A DNA stretch of 64,000 nt from contig JAGYIV010000011.1 in the NCBI GenBank assembly GCA_018402345.1, positions 27,170-91,169 on the forward strand. The letters are read 5' to 3'. Origin of the DNA: Terrimicrobiaceae bacterium. Its GTDB lineage: Bacteria; Verrucomicrobiota; Verrucomicrobiia; Chthoniobacterales; Terrimicrobiaceae. The position numbers were made by a program, and so were the translations under genes. The notes under the pieces are model-generated. The model did not search any database. It saw nothing but the letters and a program-made list of their open reading frames with translations, and was not told where the DNA came from. This document shows positions 57,348 through 64,000 of the stretch, in pieces. Every line of letters starts with the position of its first letter. Positions within the stretch are counted from its first letter, which is position 1.

Positions 57348-58731
57348 CCCCCTCCCATGCGACCGGCCTGACCCGGCGCGACTTCCTCCGCAAGGGAACC
57401 CTCGCCGGCGCGGGCCTCGTGCTCGGCGCCCCGGCGATCCTCAAAGCGGTCGGCGGTGCCGAAGCCCCGTCGAACACGATCAACGTGGGCTTCATCGGCT
57501 GCGGCAAGCAATACGAGGTCCTCTTCAACGCGATGGTAAACATCCCCGGCCTCCGCTACACCGCCGTCTGCGACATCATGAAGGACCGCGTGGGCGGCGC
57601 CTACGGCCGCATCCGCTCGCGGTTCGGCTACGATCCCAAACGCTACATCGACGCGGGCGACATGCTGGAGAAGGAAAAAGACCTCGACGCCGTGATCGTC
57701 TCGACGCCGGATTTCTGGCACTCACCCCACACCGTCATGTCCCTCCAGGCGGGCAAGCACGTGTATTGCGAAAAAATGATGGCCCATAACCTCGAGGGCG
57801 CCCGCGCCATGGTGAAGGCCATGAAGGACACCGGGAAACTCTGCCAGATCGGCCACCAGCGCCGCAGCAACCCCCGCTACATCTACACCCTCAAGGAACT
57901 CATCCAGCGCCACAAAATCTGCGGCCGCATCGTCAACGCCAACGCCCACTGGAACCGCGCCGTCAGCTCCTCGCGCGATATCACCGCGCCGGCACGCATC
58001 CTCCCGAACAAGGAAACCCTCCTCAAATACGGCTTCGGCCACGAGGGCGAGGACCTTCCGTCGAGGAACTCCAACGCCGCTTCCTGAACTGGCGCCTCTA
58101 CAAGGACCTCTCGGGAGGCCCGATCTCGGATCTCGGCGCGCACCAGATCGACATCTTCAACTGGTTCTTCGGCGGTCCGCCAAAGTCTGTGATCGCCTCG
58201 GGCGGCTGCGACTACTTCAAGGACCGCGAGCATTTCGATAATGTCATGTGCATTTTCGATTACGACACCGCCGACGGTGGTGCCCGCGCGTTCTACCAAG
58301 TCCTCACCACCACCAGCGCGGGCGGCGGCTATGCCGAGTCCTTCATGGGCACCGAGGGCACCATCGAAATCTCCGAGCGCTCGGCCTACACGAAAATCTA
58401 CCGCGAACCCGGATCCGCCCCGAGTTGGGATCCGCTCGTGCAGCAAGGTTGGCTCAAAAAAGCCTCTGCCTATGCAGCGCCGGCCGACTCCTCCGACGCC
58501 ATCGCCTCCTATGCCTCGGCCGCACCAGAGGGCTTCGAGCTTCCGGGCGACCTCAACGAGCCTCCGCACCAACCTCACTTGGCGAACTTTTTCGCCGCCA
58601 TCCGAGGCGACGCCACGCTCAACTGCGACGCCGAGGAGGCCCTCGCATCCGAGGCTCCGATTTATTGGGTCAATCCCGCCGCCGAGCGCAACGAAACCAT
58701 CCTTCTCACCGAAGAACACCTCCACACATGA
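57335..58731 (+). CDS. Tat-exported Gfo/Idh/MocA-family oxidoreductase (frameshifted)
   Basis: The protein starts with a Tat signal (LTRRDFLRKGTLAGAGLVLGAP) and a Rossmann fold (INVGFIGCGKQYEVL), then CEKMMAHNLEGARAMVKAM with the conserved Glu-Lys. At about 58055 the frame changes: the second half (EELQRRFLNWRLYKDLSGGPISDLGAHQIDIFNWFFGGPPKSV...) is in the next frame and finishes at 58731. A missing C in GTCGAG restores it, for about 465 residues. It likely oxidises a sugar or inositol derivative outside the cytoplasm. It ends overlapping the next start (ATGA). Confidence 0.85.
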
Positions 58732-59383
58732 AAAAAACAACACTCCTGAGCCTGCTCGCCACCGCCGTCGTTCCGCTCGCGCAAGCGCCGAGACGATTCC
58801 GCTCACCACCACGATCCCGCCCGAGAAAATCGAAGGCACTCCGATTGAGATCAAAGTTCCCAACCTGAAACCCGCCGCTTCGAGGGCCCCGGAAATCCAA
58901 GTCCCCGCCGGAACCACGCTTCTCTCAAAAGGCAAACCAGTCACCGCCAGTGACGATTTTCCAATCATCGGCGATCTGCCCTACATCACCGATGGCGAGA
59001 AGGACGCCGGCGAAGGCTACTTCCTCGAACTCGCCAATGGTCTCCAGTGGGTGCAGATCGACCTCGAACAGGAGGCGGCCATCCAAGCCGTCTGGGTCTG
59101 GCACTACCACTCCCAGCGCCGCGCCTACCACGATGTCATCATTCAACTCTCGAACGATCCCGAATTCGCCTCCGGCGTGACCACTGTCTTCAACAACGAC
59201 TTTGACAACTCCGCATCGCTCGGCACCGGCTCCGACGCCCCCTACGTCGAGACCCAATACGGCCTGCTCGTTCCCGTGGCAGGCGTCAAAGGCCGCTATG
59301 TCCGCCTTTACAGCCAGGGCAACACCTCCAACGACATGAACCACTACATCGAAGTCGAGGTATTCGGAACCCCGGCACAGTAA
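58728..59383 (+). CDS. Exported F5/8C (discoidin)-like carbohydrate-binding protein (frameshifted)
   Basis: It starts at ATG 58728 with a signal peptide (TTLLSLLATAVVPLAQA). A missing G near 58788 shifts the frame; the continuation AETIPLTTTIPPEKIEGTPIEIKVPNLKPAA... WVQIDLEQEAAIQAVWVWHYHSQRRAYHDVIIQLSNDPEFASG resembles an F5/8 type C-like galactose-binding beta sandwich that reads out ligand binding (WVQIDL, VIVQLSNDP). Corrected length about 218 residues. It may deliver or bind glycans for the adjacent oxidoreductases. Confidence 0.8.
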
Positions 59384-59394
59384 CGCTCCAACTT

Positions 59395-60233
59395 ATGCCT
59401 CCCTTCGCCCTCCGCATCGCTTTCACCATTCTCGCGACCACCTGCGGCGCACTCGCCTCGGAATACTCGGTGTTCAACCAGCACCCAGATGCCACACGCA
59501 CAGCGGATGGCGCTTGGGAAGTGCATGATATTTCCCGCCCGTGGCCACCCGCGGCCACGCCAAAGCCATGGACGGATTTGGAAAAGGACACAAAAGCCCC
59601 TCAAGGAGCCACCATCCTGTTCGACGGATCATCTCTCGATGCCTGGAATGTGCCCCAACCTTGGATTCTTGATAAAGGCGTCCTGCAAGTGCGCCCGGTG
59701 AATATATCGCTCGCCTCCAAGCAATCCTTCGGCTCGTGCCGCTTGCACCTTGAGTGGCGAACCCCGCCGGAAAGCGCCAAAAATCGGGCCAGAACAAAGG
59801 CAACAGCGGCGTGCTCCTGATGTCCACCTACGAAATCCAAGTCCTGGACACCTACGAGAACAAAACCTACGCCGATGGCATGGCCGCCGCCCTCTACGGC
59901 GTGAAACCTCCTGATGTCAACGCGCTCCGCCCAACAGGAGAGTGGCAGTGCTACGACATCTGGTTCAAGCGCCCCCTCTTCGATGAATCGGGAAAAATGA
60001 CATCGCCCGCCTGCGTGACCGTTATGGTCAACGGCGTCCTCGTCCAAAACAACGTTCCCTTCGACGGCCCCACGTCCCACAAAAAACGCCGCCCTTACCA
60101 GAAACACGCGGATGCCCGACCGCTCGTGATCCAAAACCACAACGAAGTCGTGGAGTTTCGCAATATCTGGATTCAACCGCTGCCAGATGACGCGATCCTC
60201 TCGCCCGCAGGCCCTGTCGGAATCAATCAATGA
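59395..60233 (+). CDS. DUF1080 (3-keto-disaccharide hydrolase) family protein (frameshifted)
   Basis: A signal peptide (MPPFALRIAFTILATTCGALA) is followed by a DUF1080 beta-sandwich: GATILFDGSSLDAWN, then after the frame change near 59784 (a missing A in AAAAA) KSGQNKGNSGVLLMSTYEIQVLDTYENKTYADGMAAALYG and GEWQCYDIWFKRPLFD. Family members hydrolyse 3-keto-glycosides produced by dehydrogenases. Together with Gfo/Idh genes on both sides, a 3-ketosugar pathway is likely. Corrected length about 279 residues. It overlaps the ankyrin gene by 4 bases. Confidence 0.87.
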
Positions 60234-60878
60234 GAACCCGCTTGGTGCTCGTCGTTCTGTCGGCCTCGATCCATCTGTCCGCCACAGAACCTGTTGATTG
60301 CAAATCAATCGACGAAGCCATTGCACGAGGAAACCTTGAGGCTGTCCAAAGCTTTCTCGCTGCCGACCCCGATCTCGCCAAGGCCGGAGCCAATCCGCGC
60401 ATGACGCCGCTGCAACAAGCCATCCTCCGCAACCGTGCGGAAATCGCGGCCGTCCTCATCAAGGCGGGGGCGGCTGTGAACACTCCCGATTCCTCGGGAA
60501 GAACCCCGCTCCATCTTGCTGTGGAACGCCGCAATCCAGAGATTGTTAGCCTTCTCCTGGCCCGCAAAGCCGACCCGTCCCGCCGCGACAGCATCGGTTG
60601 GACCCCGCTCCATCACGCCGCCGCAAAAAACGACGCCGCCGTTGCGCGTGCCCTGCTCGAAGGCGGCGCAGACAACAATATCCTCAGCGCCTGCGGCGGC
60701 ACTCCCGCTCCACGAGGCCGCCGCCAGCGGGGGTGTCGAAATCATCGCCCTGCTCCTCAATCACGGCGTCAATCCCGCCACCGTTTCGCAAACCGGCGAC
60801 ACCGCCCTCTCCATCGCCCGCCAGCGAGGAGATGCCGCCGTCATTTCCTCCATCGAAAACTCCGTCGACACTCCATGA
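60230..60878 (+). CDS. Exported ankyrin-repeat protein (frameshifted)
   Basis: A signal peptide (SASIHLSA) and about five ankyrin repeats (TPLQQAILRNRAEIAAVLIKAGAAVNTPDSSGRTPLHLAVERRNPEIVSLLLARKADPSRRDSIGWTPLHHAAAKND...). An extra C near 60704 (ACTCCCGCTCC) breaks the frame; removing it gives TPLHEAAASGGVEIIALLLNHGVNPATV... to the TGA at 60876-60878, about 216 residues. It is probably a periplasmic protein-interaction module. The next gene starts within its stop (ATGA). Confidence 0.82.
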
Positions 60879-62164
60879 AAACAGCGCCAACCGCACAATC
60901 CACCCTCTCGCGCCGATCATTCCTGAAAGCCGGCATCGCCACCGCCGCCGGCACGATTTTATTCCCCTACATCGCCCGCTCGAATCCGATCGGCGCAAAC
61001 AACCGCGTCCGCATGGCGCTCATCGGTTGCGGCCTCATCATGGATGGTCACCATGCTTGGGCGCAGTCCCACCCGATGATCGATCTTGTCGCTGTCTGTG
61101 ATGTGAAAACATCCCAGCGTGAAGCCGCTCTGGACAGGCTCAAACAAAAGAACCCCGGCGCTATCGGCTATGTTGATTACGGCGACATCATAGCCCGCAG
61201 CGATATCGATGCCGTCATCATCGCCACGCCCGACCACTGGCACGCCGCGATCTCGATCGATGCCATGCGCGCCGGGAAGGATGTCTATGTTGAAAAGCCA
61301 ATGGCCCTCACGCTGGAAGAGACGACGGCCATGGTGGCGGCGGAAAAACGCTACGGCCGCATCCTTCAAGTCGGCAGCCAACAGCGTTCCAACAGCGCAT
61401 TCCGCCAGGCGGTGGACATCATCCGCAACGGCTGGATCGGCGAGGTCACCGAGATTCACATTGATTTAAAAAACGATTTCCCGCCCGTCACCTTGCTTCC
61501 CGAGGAACCCGTTCCTGCGGATATCGACTACGACCGCTGGCTCGGCCCTGCTCCCTGGAGGCCTTATAACAACACCCGCGTGCTTGGTAGTTTCAGCGGC
61601 GGGTGGCGCATTTTCTGGGACTACGGCTCGCGCAGAATTGGCGACTGGGGCGCGCACCACTTCGATATCGTCCAATGGGCCCTCGACATGGATGGCAACG
61701 GGCCCGTGCTCTTCGTCCCGAAGGGATTCGAAGGGGAGCCCTATCATTACTACCAGTATGCAAATGGCTTGAAAGTCACCGCATCGCTGAAGGGCGGCGG
61801 TCCAGCCAACGGGGCCATGATCCGCTTTGTCGGAAAAAACGGCGAGGTGAAGGCATCGCGGGAATCTTTAGAAACCACGCCCGCTGATCTGGCTTCGCGC
61901 ATCCCCTCATCCAGCGAATTTCGCGCCTACCGCTCGAACGACCATCGTCAAAACTGGCTCGACTCGATCATCTCGAGGCGACCCCCTATTTGTCCGGCCA
62001 CCGTTGGCGCAAGCACCTTTGATATCTGCGCCCTCGCGGGAATCGCTGAGCGTCTGGAACGCCCGCTCCATTGGAACCCTGAAAAACGCGAAATCACCGG
62101 CGATCCGGAGGCTGCGCGCTTTGCCAAATACACCCGCCGAGCCGGATATCCGCTCCCTGTTTGA
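60875..62164 (+). CDS. Tat-exported Gfo/Idh/MocA-family oxidoreductase
   Basis: A 429-residue intact protein with a Tat signal (LSRRSFLKAGIATAAGTILFP), Rossmann motif (VRMALIGCGLI), VYVEKPMALTLEE (catalytic Lys of EKP) and the C-terminal Gfo/Idh_C region (DYGSRRIGDWGAHHFDIVQWALDMDG). It is about 120 residues longer than cytoplasmic inositol dehydrogenases, as seen for exported Bacteroidetes/Planctomycetes/Verrucomicrobia types. NAD(P) is normally retained in such proteins (established for glucose-fructose oxidoreductase-like members). Sugar substrate unknown. Confidence 0.9.
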   Translation: MKTAPTAQSTLSRRSFLKAGIATAAGTILFPYIARSNPIGANNRVRMALIGCGLIMDGHHAWAQSHPMIDLVAVCDVKTSQREAALDRLKQKNPGAIGYVDYGDIIARSDIDAVIIATPDHWHAAISIDAMRAGKDVYVEKPMALTLEETTAMVAAEKRYGRILQVGSQQRSNSAFRQAVDIIRNGWIGEVTEIHIDLKNDFPPVTLLPEEPVPADIDYDRWLGPAPWRPYNNTRVLGSFSGGWRIFWDYGSRRIGDWGAHHFDIVQWALDMDGNGPVLFVPKGFEGEPYHYYQYANGLKVTASLKGGGPANGAMIRFVGKNGEVKASRESLETTPADLASRIPSSSEFRAYRSNDHRQNWLDSIISRRPPICPATVGASTFDICALAGIAERLERPLHWNPEKREITGDPEAARFAKYTRRAGYPLPV

Positions 62165-62184
62165 AATTTCTATCCACCTCACGC

Positions 62185-64000
62185 ATGAGACACCTTTTCG
62201 CCACTCTCTTCCTCGCCACCGCCTTGGCCGCACACGCGGCCATTCCAGCGGATATCCTCGAAAACCTCGCCTCGCCCGATTTGACGAAGCGCTTCGAGGC
62301 GGAAACAAAACTCCGCCAACTCGCCTTCGAAGCAGGCAAACCCGGAGCAAACCCGGCCACCGCAGCTGCATTGGTAAATGACCTCCTCGCACTCGCCTCG
62401 GATTCGGCGGCCCCCGAGCCTTCGCGACTCAATGCCCTGGAACAACTCCCCTTTCTGGCTTCCGCCTCCTCGGTTCCCAGACTCGCCGCCTTGCTCTCCG
62501 ATCCCACCCCCCTCGTTCGGGAAGGCGCCCGCAGCGCCCTGCAGAACAATCCAAACCCCGCCGCATCCGTGCCGCTCTTGCAGGCTCTTGAAAAAGCCGA
62601 CCAACCCGCATGGGCGCTTGGCCTCATGGACTCGCTCGCCACGCGCGCCGATACCGCCGCCATTCCGGTATTCGCCTCAAGGTTGACCTCGCCGGACCAA
62701 GCAATCGCCTCACTCGCCGCCCAATCCCTCGGCTCCTCGGCGGCAAAGAGTCCTTCGAAGCCTTGAACAACTTCCTGCCGAACTGCCCGCCAAACATCCT
62801 GCCTGTCGCCCAAAGCGCGCTCGTTCGCTGTGCCACTCAACAAGCGGATGGAGGCAAAGCAATTTCCGCCCTTTGGCCAAAGGCCGTCAACGCCGCAGTC
62901 CGGTGCGAGATTTTCAATGCCCTTACGGCCTTGGTGAGGGCTCGCAAGCCACACCCCTCGTCACCGAAGTCATCGCTAAACAAGACACTCCGGGCAGCCT
63001 TGAAATCCTCCGCCTCGCCGTTCTTTCCGACAAACCCTCGTTGAAAAATCCCGTCCTCGCCCCACTGCCAACCCTCAATGAGGATGCACGCCTCGCCGTG
63101 CATGCCGCACTGGCGCTAAAATCCGACACCTCGCGTGAAGACGATCTCCTGGCCCTCGCAGCGGCCTTGGATGGATCCATAAAAACCACCGCTATCGAAC
63201 TTCTTGGCTCCTGCGGCACGGAAAAGAGCGTGGATTTTCTCGTTGCCGAAGCCCTCAAAAAATCCCCTCAAACCCTGCCTGCCGCCTCACTCGCCGTCAA
63301 TCGCCTGAAGATTCCCGGACTCGACCAACGACTCATGGAACAGGCCAAAGCCGCGCCAAGCCCTGAGGTCATCACGCTGCTCGCCTTCCGCAACCCGGAT
63401 GGCACAGAACCCTTTCTCCTCAATCTCGCCTCGCCGAACTCCGCAGCCGAGCAGCGCCAAGCCGCGCTTTCTTGTCTCGAAACCATGGGCCAATTCGAAA
63501 CGGGCGCCCAACTCCTCCGCTGGATCGCCGAAACCCCGCAAGGCTCAGATTCCAAGCCCTACATTGCCGCATTCCGTAAAATCGCCCCGAGATTGCGTGC
63601 CGAGGCCCCCCTCTGGCAATCCACGTTCCTCCCGGCGTTCCAGTCCGCATCACCGGAAAACCGCCAAGCGCTTCTCTACACCATTCCCGCACTCCGTTGT
63701 CCCGAGTCTGGAGCCACGCTTGTGGAGTGGGTTCGCAGCGACACCGACTTGCGATCAATCGCGGTTGATCAACTGGTGTCATGGTCCAGTATCGCCGCTG
63801 GCGACTCGCTGCTCGCCGCTGCTCAAATCTCCGACTTGGACGATCCCAGCCGCGAAAAACTCTTCAAGGCCGCAGCCAAGCTTGTATACCCGAACATCCA
63901 GGCTCCAGCCCCAGTGAAAAAAGCCTACGCCAAAAAAGTCCTTGCAGCCGCACCGGAAGGCCCGATCCGCGAGGCTGTCCAACAGGCGATCACGGCAGCC
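62185..64000 (+). CDS. Exported HEAT-like repeat protein, 3' end outside the window (two frameshifts)
   Basis: A signal peptide (RHLFATLFLATALAAHA) precedes HEAT/PBS-lyase-like repeats (LENLASPDLTKRFEAETKLRQLA, SVPRLAALLSDPTPLVREGARSALQ). Missing bases near 62733 (CCC to CC) and 62931 (GG for GGG) shift frames; with both repaired the frame stays open to the window end (ALKSDTSREDDLLALAAALDGSIKTTAIELLGSCG...). It resembles the HEAT domains of large Verrucomicrobiota/Planctomycetes c-type cytochrome or membrane-bound dehydrogenase proteins, but no heme motif is visible here. Start chosen at ATG 62185 rather than TTG 62161. Confidence 0.8.

Overview
The window looks like chromosomal DNA of a GC-rich Gram-negative bacterium, most likely a Verrucomicrobiota member (inference; no rRNA gene is present to prove it). 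The clues are a giant autotransporter-associated beta-strand-repeat protein ending in a PEP-CTERM signal, Tat-exported Gfo/Idh/MocA oxidoreductases next to a DUF1080 protein, DP-W repeat proteins, O-antigen/EPS genes and an outer-membrane porin. Layout: 1-2.2 kb holds a small secreted protein and a membrane-anchored repeat protein. 2.3-10.9 kb (minus) is an overlapping exopolysaccharide/O-antigen operon: two WaaL/Wzy-like polymerase-ligases, a GT2 glycosyltransferase, an atypical epimerase, a PglC/WcaJ-like phosphoglycosyl transferase and a WbpM-like 4,6-dehydratase. 11.1-13.1 kb (plus) encodes an RsmA-Nudix fusion and a methyltransferase. 13.1-20.2 kb (minus) carries menB-menA-menC-menE with GTGA overlaps, then a glycosidase-like lipoprotein, a cupin and a class-A-beta-lactamase-like serine hydrolase. 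20.3-28.2 kb is housekeeping: HemW-like radical SAM protein, an unusual IMP dehydrogenase, a solute-binding protein, Psd-PssA, DUF1802 and PHP proteins. 28.2-34.8 kb is a complete phosphate operon pstS-pstC-pstA-pstB-phoU. 34.8-40.1 kb (minus) holds a cNMP-binding protein, a thioredoxin-fold protein, an EEP hydrolase, TatA, a phosphate-selective-type porin and a primary-type sigma factor. 40.4-43.9 kb has a parvulin, a dehydrogenase, a YgfZ-like protein and a cyclophilin, followed by tRNA-Tyr. 44.0-49.6 kb is an accessory island: a broken Phd antitoxin joined to an intact PIN toxin, eight 177-bp tandem repeats, an IS4-type element with exact 8-bp target duplications, an eleven-copy 42-bp array and a fourteen-copy 21-bp array. 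49.6-55.8 kb is the PEP-CTERM repeat protein. 56.8-64 kb is an operon for export-associated sugar oxidation: DoxX-like, two Gfo/Idh proteins, an F5/8C-like protein, DUF1080, ankyrin and a HEAT-like protein that runs off the end. How it works together: PstSCAB/PhoU and the porin form a phosphate-uptake unit, and pstS and the porin share a Pho-box-like 11-bp-period direct repeat in the same orientation. TatA fits the Tat-signal oxidoreductases. The 2.3-10.9 kb operon would build a surface polysaccharide. A recurrent oddity is single-base frameshifts in at least eight genes between 32 and 63 kb, mostly losses in short homopolymers. They look more like consensus sequence errors than decay, but this cannot be settled from the sequence alone.
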